Shown here: in pieces, positions 15,234 to 24,642 of the stretch
Numbering within the stretch: position 1 is the first letter of the stretch
How the letters are laid out: the number at the start of each line of letters is the position of its first letter
Assembly (NCBI RefSeq): GCF_014650335.1
Contig: NZ_BMUT01000013.1
Location: 119,127 to 183,126 of the forward strand
Reading direction: 5' to 3'
Source of the DNA: Streptomyces hiroshimensis
Lineage (GTDB): Bacteria; Actinomycetota; Actinomycetes; Streptomycetales; Streptomycetaceae
DNA length: 64,000 nt
Made by a program: the position numbers and the translations under genes
The notes under the pieces: model-generated
What the model was told of the DNA's origin: nothing
The model's input: only the letters and a program-made list of their open reading frames with translations
The model's database searches: none

Positions 15234-16658
15234 ATGATCGACGTGATAGTCGCCGGTGGCGGACCGACCGGGTTGATGCTGGCCGCCGAGCTGCGACTTG
15301 CCGGGGTGCGAACGGTCGTGCTGGAGAAGCTGGCCGAGCCGACCCCGGAGTCCCGCGGGCGCGGTCTGCACGTGCGCAGCGTCGAGGTGATGGCCCAGCG
15401 CGGCCTGCTGGAGCGCTTCCGCGCGGTCAGCCAGCCGTTCTCCGTCGGCGGCCCCTTCGCCGCCTTCCCCACGCCGTGGCCGGAGCAGCTGGAAACCGCC
15501 CACCCATACGGCCTCGCCATGCCTCAGCCGGTCACCGAGCGCGTGCTGAATGAGCGTGCGCTCGAACTCGGCGCCGAGATCCGGCGCGGCTGCGAGGTGG
15601 TCGGGCTGAGCCAGGACAGTGACGGGGTGAGCGTCGAGCTGGCCGACGGTACGACGTTGCGCTCGCGCTACCTCGTCGGGTGCGACGGCGGCCGCAGTAC
15701 GGTGCGCAAGCTGCTCGGTGTCGGCTTCCCCGGTGAGCCCGCCAAGGTCGAGACGATGCTCGGCGACATGGAGCTGACCGAGGACCCGGAGACGGTGGCC
15801 GCCGTGACGGCCGAGATCAGCAAGACCCATGTACGGTTCGGCGTCGTCCCCAACGGGAACGGGACGTACCGCGTCATCGTGCCCGCCGCCGAGGTGGCCG
15901 AGGACCGCGCGGCGCCGACCCTCGAGGAGTTCAAGCAGCGGCTGCGGGAGATGGCGGGCACCGACTTCGGCGCGCGCTCGCCGCGCTGGCTGTCCCGGTT
16001 CGGCGACGCCACCCGGCAGGCCGAGCGCTACCGGGTCGGCCGGGTGCTGCTGGCCGGTGACGCGGCGCACATCCACCCGCCGATCGGCGGACAGGGGCTC
16101 AACCTGGGCGTGCAGGACGCGTTCAACCTCGGCTGGAAGCTGGCCGCAGAGGTGAACGGCTGGGCTCCGGAGGGCCTCCTGGACAGCTACCACGCCGAAC
16201 GGCACCCGGTGGGCACCCGCGTACTGACCAACACCCGCGCGCAGGGCGTGCTGCTGGGGACCGACGCGGGTGCGACGGCGTTGAAGGAGCTGTTCTCCGA
16301 GCTGCTGGAGTTCGAGGTCGTGAACCGGTACGTGACCGAGATGATCACCGCGGTCGGGGTCCGCTACGACTTCGGCGAGGGCCACGAACTGCTCGGCCGG
16401 CGGATGCGGGACGTGGGGCTCAAGCGGGGTCGCCTCTACGACCTCATGCACGGCGGCCGCGGGCTCCTGCTCGACCAGACCGGACGGCTCTCGGTCGAGG
16501 GCTGGGCGGACCGGGTCGACCACGTCGTCGACGTCACCGAGGAACTGGACGTGCCCGCCGTACTCCTGCGGCCGGACGGGCATGTGGCGTGGGCCGGTGA
16601 AGACCAGCAGGACCTGCTCGCCCAGCTGCCGAAGTGGTTCGGCGCTGCCGCCGGCTGA
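15234..16658 (+). CDS. rox: FAD-dependent monooxygenase, rifampicin monooxygenase (Rox) type
   Basis: 474 residues, the usual length of Rox. Class A flavoprotein hydroxylase: the N-terminal GGGPTG dinucleotide fold (8-13), the middle YLVGCDGGRSTVRKLLG (DG motif), and RVLLAGDAAHIHPPIGGQG (about 270-290), which binds the FAD phosphate and ribose. The C-terminal thioredoxin-like remnant is present. Rox hydroxylates rifampicin at the ansa-bridged naphthol, which linearises and inactivates it. The predicted RAE palindrome upstream supports this over a generic aromatic hydroxylase. ATG at 15234 was chosen over the adjoining TTG because it opens on MIDVIVAGGGPTG. Confidence 0.82.
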   Translation: MIDVIVAGGGPTGLMLAAELRLAGVRTVVLEKLAEPTPESRGRGLHVRSVEVMAQRGLLERFRAVSQPFSVGGPFAAFPTPWPEQLETAHPYGLAMPQPVTERVLNERALELGAEIRRGCEVVGLSQDSDGVSVELADGTTLRSRYLVGCDGGRSTVRKLLGVGFPGEPAKVETMLGDMELTEDPETVAAVTAEISKTHVRFGVVPNGNGTYRVIVPAAEVAEDRAAPTLEEFKQRLREMAGTDFGARSPRWLSRFGDATRQAERYRVGRVLLAGDAAHIHPPIGGQGLNLGVQDAFNLGWKLAAEVNGWAPEGLLDSYHAERHPVGTRVLTNTRAQGVLLGTDAGATALKELFSELLEFEVVNRYVTEMITAVGVRYDFGEGHELLGRRMRDVGLKRGRLYDLMHGGRGLLLDQTGRLSVEGWADRVDHVVDVTEELDVPAVLLRPDGHVAWAGEDQQDLLAQLPKWFGAAAG

Positions 16659-16720
16659 GCGCGCTGTCCCGGCCGGAAAGGGCAGGAGCCGGGCGGGGGC
16701 GGGGTCTCGGCCCCGTACGC

Positions 16721-17677
16721 CTACAGCGGGTTGTCCCGCAGCCAGGTCAGGACCTGATCGGCGTGCTCGCTCGGCGGGAAGACCGGGTAGAAGACGTGCT
16801 CGATCACGCCGTCGAGGATGATCAGCGTCAGCCTCTTGTACAGCGTCAGCCCGCCGGCCTCGAACGTGGGCAGGCCGAGCATGCCGACCAGGTCCAAGGC
16901 GGGGTCGGAGAGCATCTGGAACGGCAGCCGGAGCCGCTCGACGACCTCGCGCTGATATCCGGTGTCCTGGCCGGACAAGCCGAACACGTCGGCGGCACCG
17001 GCAGCGAGCAGGTCCTGGTAGTGGTCGCGGAAGCCGCACGATTCGGGGGTGCAGCCGCGTGCCCCGGGGATCGAGTCCCAGCCTTCGGGGAGGTCGGTGC
17101 CGGGGCGGCCGGTGAGCGGGTAGACGTAGATCACCGTCCGGCCCGCAGCGAGCGCGTCGAGGCGGATCGTCCCGCCTGCCGTGCCGGAAAGCTCCAAGGA
17201 GGGCGCCTTCATGCCGGGCAGGTGGCCGGCCGCGCCGTCGTCCTCGGGGGCGGGCAGGTCGGCGGGCAGGCTCAAGTAGTCGTTCATGAAGTCCTCTCCT
17301 TCGTGGGCCGGTGAGACGCTGCTGTTGCGGTGAGCGGCCTCCTGCAGCTGCGAGATCAGCGCCGCCCGCCGGGCGGTGAGTTCCCCGATCCGCTCCGTGA
17401 GCTCGTCGACGGCCTCCCGGTATCCGGCCAGCGAGGCCGGGCAGTCGTCGGCGTGCCGACGGCCGGACTGAAGGCAGTCCAGGAACGGCCGAGTACGCTC
17501 CGCCGGGATCCCCAGCCTCCTGAGTGCCCGGATCTCCCGCGCGAGTCGTACGTCGTTCTCGTCGTAGTCCCGATAGCCGTTGGCCAGCCGCCCGGGAGTG
17601 ATCAGCCCCAGCGATTCGTAGTAGCGCACCGCTTTGGTCGTCACCCCCGCGCGACGGGCCAGCTCACTGATACGCAT
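16721..17677 (-). CDS. MerR-family regulator fused to a peroxiredoxin domain
   Basis: 318 residues. Residues 1-70 are a MerR winged helix-turn-helix (MRISELARRAGVTTKAVRYY, then ESLGLI), with Cys68 and Cys79 after it. Residues 80-118 form the usual dimerisation helix. Residues 131-318 are a peroxiredoxin/AhpC-TSA-like domain with the redox pair GCTPESCGF (Cys209, Cys214). This makes a one-protein redox sensor plausible: the thiol domain could sense peroxide or disulphide stress and switch the MerR part. A palindrome with MerR-type spacing lies in its own promoter, implying autoregulation. An AAGGAGAG site before Met131 suggests that the peroxiredoxin part is also made alone. Confidence 0.85.
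   Translation of the reverse strand: MRISELARRAGVTTKAVRYYESLGLITPGRLANGYRDYDENDVRLAREIRALRRLGIPAERTRPFLDCLQSGRRHADDCPASLAGYREAVDELTERIGELTARRAALISQLQEAAHRNSSVSPAHEGEDFMNDYLSLPADLPAPEDDGAAGHLPGMKAPSLELSGTAGGTIRLDALAAGRTVIYVYPLTGRPGTDLPEGWDSIPGARGCTPESCGFRDHYQDLLAAGAADVFGLSGQDTGYQREVVERLRLPFQMLSDPALDLVGMLGLPTFEAGGLTLYKRLTLIILDGVIEHVFYPVFPPSEHADQVLTWLRDNPL
17285..17301 (-). promoter_or_regulatory. Internal ribosome site for the peroxiredoxin half
   Basis: On the minus strand AAGGAGAGGACTTC precedes an in-frame ATG (17287) exactly where the peroxiredoxin domain begins (MNDYLSLPADLP). The spacing is optimal, so a 188-residue stand-alone peroxiredoxin could be translated from the same message. Confidence 0.55.
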
Positions 17678-17701
17678 GCCCCTCACCTCGCAGAACGCTA
17701 A

Positions 17702-17723
17702 ACCTTGCCCCCAGGGGCAAGGT
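17702..17723 (-). promoter_or_regulatory. MerR-type operator/promoter
   Basis: Ten-base arms ACCTTGCCCC and GGGGCAAGGT separated by two bases. Read on the minus strand it sits between TTGACC (-35, 17726-17721) and TAGCGT (-10, 17700-17695), a spacer of 20 bases. Such an overlong spacer filled by a dyad is the hallmark of MerR-activated promoters. Confidence 0.75.
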
Positions 17724-17792
17724 CAACCGAAGGCGCGGAATTCCCTCCCCGGAAGCCGTCCATCCGGCCGGCCGAGCAGTGCAAGAGATTTC

Positions 17793-17842
17793 TGCCCGAT
17801 TTCGGGCAAAAAATAAGGAGTTATCGGCTCCGGCGCTACAGT
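17793..17842 (+). promoter_or_regulatory. Palindrome and -10 box upstream of the LysE gene
   Basis: TGCCCGATTTCGGGCA (17793-17808) is a 7-bp inverted repeat flanked by TTTC and AAAA, followed by TACAGT (17837-17842), a good -10 hexamer only 8 bases before the ATG at 17851. The transcript would have a very short leader, and the palindrome would lie upstream of the -35 position. Confidence 0.45.
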
Positions 17843-17850
17843 GATCACCC

Positions 17851-18516
17851 ATGATCACCTTCTCCGCACTGGGGTCCTTCGCGCTGATCGTCGGGCTCCT
17901 CACCCTCACACCCGGCCTCGACACCGCCCTCATCCTGCGTACCGCCGCCCTGGGGCACCGCAGGCGCGTCTGGGGCGTGGTCCTCGGCATCCAGACGGGA
18001 ACCCTCGCCTGGGGGGTGCTCAGCTCGCTCGGCATCACCGCCGTGCTGACCGCCTCCCACCTCGCCTACGCGATACTCCGCTGGGCAGGAGCCGCCTATC
18101 TGGTGTGGATGGGAGGCCGGATCCTGATACCGGCCCTGCGCCGGCCGGCCGGCGCGGACCCCGGCCCCGACACCACCGATGCCCCGGCCGACGCCCCGGA
18201 GACGCCGGACACCGGCGACAGCTTCCGGGGCGGCTGGCGCCGTGGCACGGTGACCAACCTGCTCAACCCCAAGATGGGCGCCTTCTACGTGGCCGTGCTG
18301 CCGCAGTTCATCCCGGCCGACGCCTCGCACCCGGTCTCCGGAACCCTGCTGGCCGGCGTGCACATCGTGCTCGCCACGCTCTGGTCGGGCGTGCTGATCG
18401 CATTCGCCCGGGCGCTCCGCACCACCCTGCGGCGGCCCTCGGCGCGGCGGATCCTGGACCGGATCAGCGGCACGGTCATCGCCGGCTTCGGCGTCCGCCT
18501 CGCCCTCGGCGACTGA
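17851..18516 (+). CDS. LysE/RhtB-family exporter
   Basis: 221 residues, an integral membrane protein with five to six hydrophobic segments. The N-terminal LLTLTPGLDTALILRTAALG corresponds to the LysE/RhtB signature (TPGP in most members, TPGL here), and GTVTNLLNPKMGAFYVAVLPQF is the second conserved loop. A long hydrophilic loop (about 95-130, Pro/Asp/Ala-rich) separates the two halves. The family exports amino acids and related small molecules driven by the proton gradient. ATG 17851, nearly leaderless. Substrate unknown. Confidence 0.88.
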   Translation: MITFSALGSFALIVGLLTLTPGLDTALILRTAALGHRRRVWGVVLGIQTGTLAWGVLSSLGITAVLTASHLAYAILRWAGAAYLVWMGGRILIPALRRPAGADPGPDTTDAPADAPETPDTGDSFRGGWRRGTVTNLLNPKMGAFYVAVLPQFIPADASHPVSGTLLAGVHIVLATLWSGVLIAFARALRTTLRRPSARRILDRISGTVIAGFGVRLALGD

Positions 18517-18544
18517 GCGGACGCCTCGGCCTCGGCCGCCCCGC

Positions 18545-19660
18545 TCAGGACGCCGGAACGGGGTCCGAGAGCTGCTCGCTGATGAACTGGATCGGGCCCT
18601 CTCCCATGCTCGGGACGTACGTGTAGGCGTCGTGCTTGCCGCCCGGTATCTCCTTGACCGAGGTGTGCACCGGGCCGTGCCCGTACTCCTTCACGAAGTT
18701 CTTCACCCCGTTGATGGTGATGGGGTCCTCCCGGGTGCCGTACTGGAAAGCGATGTAGACGTCGGGGCCCTTACGGGCGATCAGGTCCTTGGCCAGCAGC
18801 TTGGGGTCGTTCTCGTCCCGCTCCTTGGTGTGGCCCTTCCACAGCGGGGAGTCGGGGAAGAAGTCCGGGCCGGAGGCGATCGCGGCCTTGAACTGGTCCG
18901 GGTGCTTCAGCACGGCCTTCATTCCGGCGAAGCCGCCGGAGGAGGAGCCCATGAACGCCCAGCCGTCACGCGACTTGATCGTACGGAAATTGGCCTTCAT
19001 CAGGTCGGGGACGTCCTCGGTCAGCCAGGTGCCCATCTTCGGCTGACCCGGAATGTCGCTTCCGTCCCAGTACGTACCGTTGTTCTTGGGATTGAGGACC
19101 GGCATGGCCAGGAGGAACGGCTTGCTCTTGCCCTGGGCGTACCACTTGGAGATGGACGACTGGAGTTTGAGGTTGGTACCCATCCAGTAGTTGTCCGGGA
19201 AACCGGGGCCGCCGGGCAGGGCGATCAGGACCGGGAAACCGTGGTCCTTGAACTTCGGGTCCTTGTACTCCTTGGGCGCCCAGACCCACACCTTGCCCGT
19301 GAAGCCGGACTTCTTGCCCTCCAGTGTGGTGACGGCGATGTGCGTGCCGTCACCGAGGGTTTCGGAGTTCTTGAAGTCGGCGGCGGGTCCGGTCGGCATG
19401 AGGATCTTGGAGTCCGGCTGCTGCGCGCCGTTCGCGCCACCGGCCTGACCGCCGCCGCCACTGCCGCCGGCGGCCGGGCCTTGGCCGAAGCTGACCGACT
19501 CCCCCTTGTCGGAGAACGGACCGATTTTGAGGTAATTGAGCACGCCGGCGGTTATCAGCCCGACCACGGCCAGGGACACCACCACAATGGTCCATCGCTT
19601 GGCGCGGCGCGCGCGGACGTACCCCTGCGCTTGATAGATCCCGCTGTTCGCTTGCGTCAT
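18545..19660 (-). CDS. Membrane-anchored alpha/beta hydrolase (esterase, Ag85-like fold)
   Basis: 371 residues. A basic N-terminus (RARRAKR) leads into one transmembrane helix (about 22-42), then a Gly-rich linker, so the enzyme faces the cell exterior. The catalytic domain resembles esterase D/antigen 85 (PF00756): FPVLIALPGGPGF oxyanion region, nucleophile elbow AFMGSSSGGFAG, and GGKHDAYTY supplying the His. Substrate not predictable. Start ATG at 19660, with GGAG 8 bases upstream; a GTG directly before it is equally placed. Confidence 0.85.
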   Translation of the reverse strand: MTQANSGIYQAQGYVRARRAKRWTIVVVSLAVVGLITAGVLNYLKIGPFSDKGESVSFGQGPAAGGSGGGGQAGGANGAQQPDSKILMPTGPAADFKNSETLGDGTHIAVTTLEGKKSGFTGKVWVWAPKEYKDPKFKDHGFPVLIALPGGPGFPDNYWMGTNLKLQSSISKWYAQGKSKPFLLAMPVLNPKNNGTYWDGSDIPGQPKMGTWLTEDVPDLMKANFRTIKSRDGWAFMGSSSGGFAGMKAVLKHPDQFKAAIASGPDFFPDSPLWKGHTKERDENDPKLLAKDLIARKGPDVYIAFQYGTREDPITINGVKNFVKEYGHGPVHTSVKEIPGGKHDAYTYVPSMGEGPIQFISEQLSDPVPAS

Positions 19661-19929
19661 CACGTCACTCCGGACATTCCCGCTGTTGCCCCGAAGGACA
19701 TGACCATCTTGTTTCCGCCCATGTGGAGGGGCGAAGACTTCCGGAGGTTCCGCTCGCGCCTATGACCTTCGTCGCTCATGCGAGAACGTCGCCTCCACGC
19801 CCCACAGGGGATCGTAAAGGCCGGTCCTCGCGCCTTGCGTACCGGGTGCCGGGCCACGGCGAGGGCGGTGATATCCGCGCGTGCGGTGACGATGGTCAGG
19901 TTGCCGTGGCCGGCTCGGCGGAGTCGTCC

Positions 19930-21570
19930 TCAGCGGGAGGTGCCGGGACCCACGGTCGGCAAGTAGCGCGGGGCTCGCCAGGCCTCCAGACGGTGCTCCA
20001 CCGCGGCCCCCAGCGACAGCAGCTTTGCGTCCTGGCGGTCACCGGCCGTCAGGAGCAGGCCGACGGGGAGCTCGTTCACGAAGCCTGCGGGTACCGACAA
20101 CGACGGGTAACCGGCCACGGCCGCGGGCGTGGAGGACGGGATCACATCGTTGTCGCCCCGTGCGCAGTCGGTCGTCCAGGCGGGCGGGTTCGTCGGCGCG
20201 GCGATGGCGTCCAGCCGGTGGGCGGCCATGGTCTCGTCCAGGGAACGCCGGGAAAGGTCCTTGAGTTCGGCACGCATGACCCGGTATCCCGGGTCGGTGG
20301 TGGCAGGCGCGGCGAGGGCCTGCTCGAAGAGTTCCTGACCGGCGAAGCAGGTGCGCTCCGCGGGGTGGGCGCGGTTGAACTCGATCAGCTCGGCGAGGTT
20401 GCGGGGTCCCTTGCGCGTGGCGAGGTAGGCGTCGATGTCCCGGTGGAACTCGCTCAGCAGCGCCGGGTACTCGAGTTGGGCGAGCCGCTCCTGATACGGG
20501 GGCGTCACCTGGACGACCTCGGCTCCCGCGCTACGGAGCTTCTCCGCCGTACGGGTCATCAAGGCGTCCACTTCCGGCCCGAGCGAGGGCAGTCGCCACA
20601 GGCCGATCCGCTTGCCGCGCAGCGTGCCGGGGCGCGCCGACTCCTCCGGCAGGCTGCCGGAGGCGCCTGAGGCGCGAGTGGCTCCAGCGACCCCGGGCTG
20701 CGAGCTACCGTCGCCGCGGAGCACCGCAAGGGTGAGCGCCGCATCGGTCACGTTGCGCGCCATGGGACCCGCGGTGTCCTGTTCGGCGGAGATCGGCACC
20801 ACACCGGCCTGGCTGACCAGCCCGAGGCTGGGCTTGTGGCCGACCACCCCGTTCATCCCGGCCGGGCACACGATGGAGCCGTCCGTCTCGGTGCCGATCG
20901 CCACCTGCGACAACGACGCGGCGAGCGCGGCAGCCGAACCGGAGGACGAACCGCACGGATTCCGGTCCAGTACGTACGGGTTGCCGGTCTGCCCGCCCAC
21001 CGCCGACCACCCTGATGTCGGCTTGGCCGCGCGGAAGTTCGCCCACTCGGACAGGTTGGTCTTGCCGAGGATCACCGCCCCCGCGTCCCGCAGTCGCGTC
21101 ACCAGGGCCGCGTCGGTGTCCGGCGGACTCCCGGCCAGCGCCAGCGACCCGGCCGTCGTCGGCATGCCGCGGGTGTTCACGTTGTCCTTGAGCAGGACGG
21201 GAATGCCGTCGAGCGGGCCGCGGGCGCGGCCGTGCCGGTGCCTGATGTCACTGGCGGCCGCCTGGCGCAGGGCTGTCGGGTCGGTGCGCAGCACCGCGTT
21301 GATCTTGGGGTCGACGGTCTCGATCCGCTGCAGGTAGGCGGCGGTGAGAGCCGACGAAGTCAGCGATCCGTCCGCCATGCGGGCCTGCAACTCCGGGATC
21401 GTCACCGTCTCGAGATCGACCCCCGCCGGCCCGGGTGGGCGGGCACCGGCCGGCGACGGCGAGCTGCCGGCGCCGCTTTCGGCGGCCAGGGCACCTGGAA
21501 CCGGTGTGCCTGCCAGAAGGGACCCCACAGCCGTGACGGCAATCAGCATCGCAACGCTTCTCTGCCTCAT
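19930..21570 (-). CDS. Secreted amidase (amidase signature family)
   Basis: 546 residues. A signal peptide (RQRSVAMLIAVTAVGSLLAG then ending ALA before AES) precedes a full amidase-signature domain. Catalytic residues are visible: LLKDNVNTRG supplies Lys, the Gly/Ser-rich CGSSSGSAAALAA supplies the cis-Ser, and IGTETDGSIVCPAG holds the nucleophilic Ser. Related exported amidases hydrolyse amide bonds in small molecules or peptides outside the cell. ATG at 21570 was chosen because it gives a normal signal peptide; the frame is open 27 codons further. Single gene. Confidence 0.9.
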   Translation of the reverse strand: MRQRSVAMLIAVTAVGSLLAGTPVPGALAAESGAGSSPSPAGARPPGPAGVDLETVTIPELQARMADGSLTSSALTAAYLQRIETVDPKINAVLRTDPTALRQAAASDIRHRHGRARGPLDGIPVLLKDNVNTRGMPTTAGSLALAGSPPDTDAALVTRLRDAGAVILGKTNLSEWANFRAAKPTSGWSAVGGQTGNPYVLDRNPCGSSSGSAAALAASLSQVAIGTETDGSIVCPAGMNGVVGHKPSLGLVSQAGVVPISAEQDTAGPMARNVTDAALTLAVLRGDGSSQPGVAGATRASGASGSLPEESARPGTLRGKRIGLWRLPSLGPEVDALMTRTAEKLRSAGAEVVQVTPPYQERLAQLEYPALLSEFHRDIDAYLATRKGPRNLAELIEFNRAHPAERTCFAGQELFEQALAAPATTDPGYRVMRAELKDLSRRSLDETMAAHRLDAIAAPTNPPAWTTDCARGDNDVIPSSTPAAVAGYPSLSVPAGFVNELPVGLLLTAGDRQDAKLLSLGAAVEHRLEAWRAPRYLPTVGPGTSR

Positions 21571-21767
21571 GAGCCTCAGCGGACTACATGCCGACCGTCC
21601 GGCGCAAGGGTGCTGCACCACGTACGCACCACCTGGCGCGCAGCGTTCCACGCCGTCGCGGCCAGGCTGCTGCTCCTACCGGACCGAGGGGAGCGGCACG
21701 GCGACGCCCGCGCCCGCCGATGCCCGGCACCGGGAGGGGCCGGGCGTCAAGGTTCGGGCGGTGCGGG

Positions 21768-23042
21768 CTAGCGGGCCTGCTGCTCGTATCCCACGAGCCG
21801 GACGCAGACCGTGAGGCCGGCGATCGCCTGCTCCAGTTCCGCGAGCCCGGGGTAGCTGGGCGCGATCCGGATGACCGCGTCGCGCGGGTCGTCGCCGTAG
21901 GGGTGCGTGGCGCCGGCCGGGGTGAGCACGATGCCCGCCTCGGCGGCACGGCGTACGACCTCCTTGGCGCAGCCGTCCGGCACCTGCAGGGTGACGAAGT
22001 AGCCGCCCTTGGGCGAGGTCCAGGTCGCGAGCCCGGTCGCCCCGAGTTCGGCGTCCAGGATCCGCGCCACGGCCTCGAACTTGGGCTGCAGCAGGGCGCG
22101 CTGGCGCTCCATGTGGGCCTGCAGTCCCTCGGCGTCCCGCAGGAACATCACGTGGCGCAGCTGGTTGACCTTGTCGGGGCCGATCGACCGCATGGCGTTG
22201 TTGCCGAGCAGCCACTGCACGTTCGCGGGCGACGAGCCGAAGAAGGCGACGCCCGCGCCCGCCGCGGTGATCTTCGAGGTGGAGCCGAACACGAACGTCC
22301 GGTCCGGGTTCCCGGCCTCCGCGCAGGCGGCGAGCAGGTCGGCGATCCCGACGGGCTCGTCGGTGAGGTGGTGGACGGCGTAGGCGTTGTCCCAGAAGAT
22401 CCGGAAGTCGGGTGCGGCGGTGGTCATGGAGGCGAGCCGCGCCACGGTGGCGTCGCTGTAGCAGGCGCCGTCGGGGTTGCTGTACTTCGGTACGCACCAG
22501 ATGCCCTTGACCGCCGGGTCCTCGGCGACGAGCCGCTCCACGACGTCCATGTCCGGGCCCTCGGGGGTCATCGGCACCGGGATCATGTCGATGCCGAAGC
22601 GCTCGCAGAGGGCGAAGTGCCGGTCGTAGCCGGGGACCGGGCACAGGAACGCGATCCGCTCCTGCTCCACCCAGCGCGACTCGGCGCCCGGCAGCACGCT
22701 CAGCAGCGCGTGCACCAGGCAGTCGTGCATCAGCCCGAGGCTGGAGTTGCCGGCGGCGAGGAGCTGGGCGGCCGGCACCTGGAGGGCCTCCGCGAAGATC
22801 TCCCGGAGCTCGGGCAGCCCCTGCAGGCCGCCGTAGTTGCGCACGTCCGTGCCGTCGGCCGAGTTGTAGCGCCCGCCGGGCAGGCTCAGCAGGTCCTCGG
22901 AGAGGTCGAGCTGCTCGGGTGCCGGCTTGCCCCGGGTGAGGTCGAGCGCGAGCCCGCGTCCTGCGAGGTCACGGTAGTCCTGGCGGGCCTGCTCGAGGAG
23001 CCCGGTCAGGGCGTCGGGGCTCAGGCTCAGCTCGGTGGTCAT
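21768..23042 (-). CDS. Aspartate aminotransferase (class Ic type)
   Basis: 424 residues, matching the subgroup Ic aspartate aminotransferases (as in Corynebacterium AspT). It has RGKPAPEQLDLS near the N-terminus, NYGGLQGLPELREIFAE, the PLP-binding FWDNAYAVHHL with Asp and Tyr, and the Schiff-base lysine in FGSTSKITAAGAG. The enzyme interconverts aspartate plus 2-oxoglutarate and oxaloacetate plus glutamate in the cytoplasm. ATG 23042 has GAGAGGAA upstream. This is one of the few housekeeping-like genes here; it stands alone. Confidence 0.9.
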   Translation of the reverse strand: MTTELSLSPDALTGLLEQARQDYRDLAGRGLALDLTRGKPAPEQLDLSEDLLSLPGGRYNSADGTDVRNYGGLQGLPELREIFAEALQVPAAQLLAAGNSSLGLMHDCLVHALLSVLPGAESRWVEQERIAFLCPVPGYDRHFALCERFGIDMIPVPMTPEGPDMDVVERLVAEDPAVKGIWCVPKYSNPDGACYSDATVARLASMTTAAPDFRIFWDNAYAVHHLTDEPVGIADLLAACAEAGNPDRTFVFGSTSKITAAGAGVAFFGSSPANVQWLLGNNAMRSIGPDKVNQLRHVMFLRDAEGLQAHMERQRALLQPKFEAVARILDAELGATGLATWTSPKGGYFVTLQVPDGCAKEVVRRAAEAGIVLTPAGATHPYGDDPRDAVIRIAPSYPGLAELEQAIAGLTVCVRLVGYEQQAR

Positions 23043-23219
23043 GGTGTTTCCTCTCACGGCCGCCTGTCGGCTCGGCTGCCTGTCGATGAGGTCAATGAGG
23101 TCGATGAGATCGCCTGCCCGAGAATACAAACCGGCGCGGGGCGGCCCGGGAGGCGGGCACCGAGGGCCCGAGAGGAGGCCGGGCGACCGGCTGCACCCTC
23201 ATCGGCGCGGACGAGCGCT

Positions 23220-24476
23220 TCAGCCGGCGGCGTTCAGCCTCTGACGGCGAGACCACACGTCGTGGAGATCCCAGTAGTACGGCGAGTCCTTGCCGATGGT
23301 GTCGCAGGCGCGCAGCACCTCGTCGCCGCGTGGATCGTCGCGCATGGCCAGCCGGACCGCCGCCGTGATCCGTACGCCCTCGTCCTCGTCGTCCAGGCAC
23401 GCGGCGAGGGCGTCCGCAGGGGCAGGGGCAGGGGCGGGGGCGGGGGAACCCGCGGGGGCGTCGCCGAGGGCTCTGCAAGCGCCCTCGCGCACCCTGGGGT
23501 CCGCGTCCCGGGTGCACGCCGTGACGGCGGCCAGCGCCCCGGGGTCTCCCTGGGAGACCTGCCGGGCCAGGCCGGAGAGCGCCCGCCGCCGGACCTCGCT
23601 GTCGGGGTGGCGGGTGAGCGCGGGCAGCGGCCGCTCGGCCCGGGGGTCGAAGGCGGCGGCCAGTCCGGCGGCCAGGGCCCGCATCACCAGCAGGTCCTCC
23701 TCCTGCTCCACCCAGGGCAGCAGGAGATCGACGACCGGCTCGTCGAAGGAGTCGTCCTCGCTCTCGTCGAAGAGGATGACCAGGTGGAGCAGTGTGGCGC
23801 CGAAGTACCGCTCCCGCGGGTCCGCACGGTGCCGCAGGGCGCCCGCCGCGTTCCAGACGGCCGGGTCGCGGCGCTTCTGGAGGGCGAACATCGTCGCGTT
23901 CCACACCGGGTGGTCGACGTCCGGCTCGGCCAGGGCACGGCTCAGCAGCCGGCCGAACGGCTGGGTGATGCCGAGGCCGGGCTCCAGCTCGGTGAGGATC
24001 GCGGTGTGGGTGTCGCGGACCGTCAGGCCGCCCAGCGACAGCTCCTGGTACGTCTCCAGGTACACGTCGTCCCGGACACGCCGGCGCTCCACCGGCCCCC
24101 GCGCCCCGGTACGGCGGCGCAGCTCGGCTTCTGTGCCCGTCTCGTGCCAGTACCGGGCCAGAGCCAGGGCGTCCCGCCCTTCGGCGTCCTGGTGGCAGAG
24201 CTGTGCCCCGCGGTTGATGAGCATGTTCGCGATCAGGGACGCGCCCCGGTCGATCGCTCGCAGCAGGGGCGTACGGCCGTCGGGGCCGACGCGGTCCAGC
24301 CGGGCGCGGTACGCCAGCTCATCGGCCACCGCCAGGTCGAAGGCGTCCACCGCCAGGCACAGCGCCGGCGTGCCGTCCCCGTCGACGGCATCGGGGTCGG
24401 CGCCCGCCGCGAGCAGTTCCCGCACCGTCTCGGCGTCCCCGCTCCGTACCGCCGCTATGAGTGGCTCTTCAGCCAT
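23220..24476 (-). CDS. Ankyrin-repeat plus HEAT-repeat protein
   Basis: 418 residues. The first third is ankyrin-like (LIAAVRSGDAETVRELLAAG, ADPDAVDGDGTPAL, GPDGRTPLLRAIDRG, INRGAQLCHQDAEGRDAL). The last half consists of HEAT-like pairs of helices (SEVRRRALSGLARQV, DPRVREGACRALGDA, EGVRITAAVRLAM), interrupted by a low-complexity AGSPAPAPAPAPAD stretch. Such combinations are protein-interaction scaffolds; no catalytic motif is visible. ATG 24476 with AGGAACG upstream. Confidence 0.75.
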   Translation of the reverse strand: MAEEPLIAAVRSGDAETVRELLAAGADPDAVDGDGTPALCLAVDAFDLAVADELAYRARLDRVGPDGRTPLLRAIDRGASLIANMLINRGAQLCHQDAEGRDALALARYWHETGTEAELRRRTGARGPVERRRVRDDVYLETYQELSLGGLTVRDTHTAILTELEPGLGITQPFGRLLSRALAEPDVDHPVWNATMFALQKRRDPAVWNAAGALRHRADPRERYFGATLLHLVILFDESEDDSFDEPVVDLLLPWVEQEEDLLVMRALAAGLAAAFDPRAERPLPALTRHPDSEVRRRALSGLARQVSQGDPGALAAVTACTRDADPRVREGACRALGDAPAGSPAPAPAPAPADALAACLDDEDEGVRITAAVRLAMRDDPRGDEVLRACDTIGKDSPYYWDLHDVWSRRQRLNAAG

Positions 24477-24642
24477 CGTTCCTGTTCCCCGTCCCGTTCG
24501 TCACGCAGCAGCGCCGCCCCGTCGGGAGCAGCCGCCCCGTTCTGAGCAGACGTGCAGCGCAAGGGCGGATCCTACCTGTATGCGGCAGGGCAAATCCTGC
24601 TATGACCGGACAGCCGGACTTCAACCGATTGCAGCACGGGTG

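Noticed and set aside
21588..24545. Very long open plus-strand frame opposite the aminotransferase and ankyrin/HEAT genes
   Set aside because: Only GC-driven openness; the minus-strand frames carry clear enzyme motifs and ribosome sites, the plus-strand translation is Arg/Gly/Val-rich without domains.
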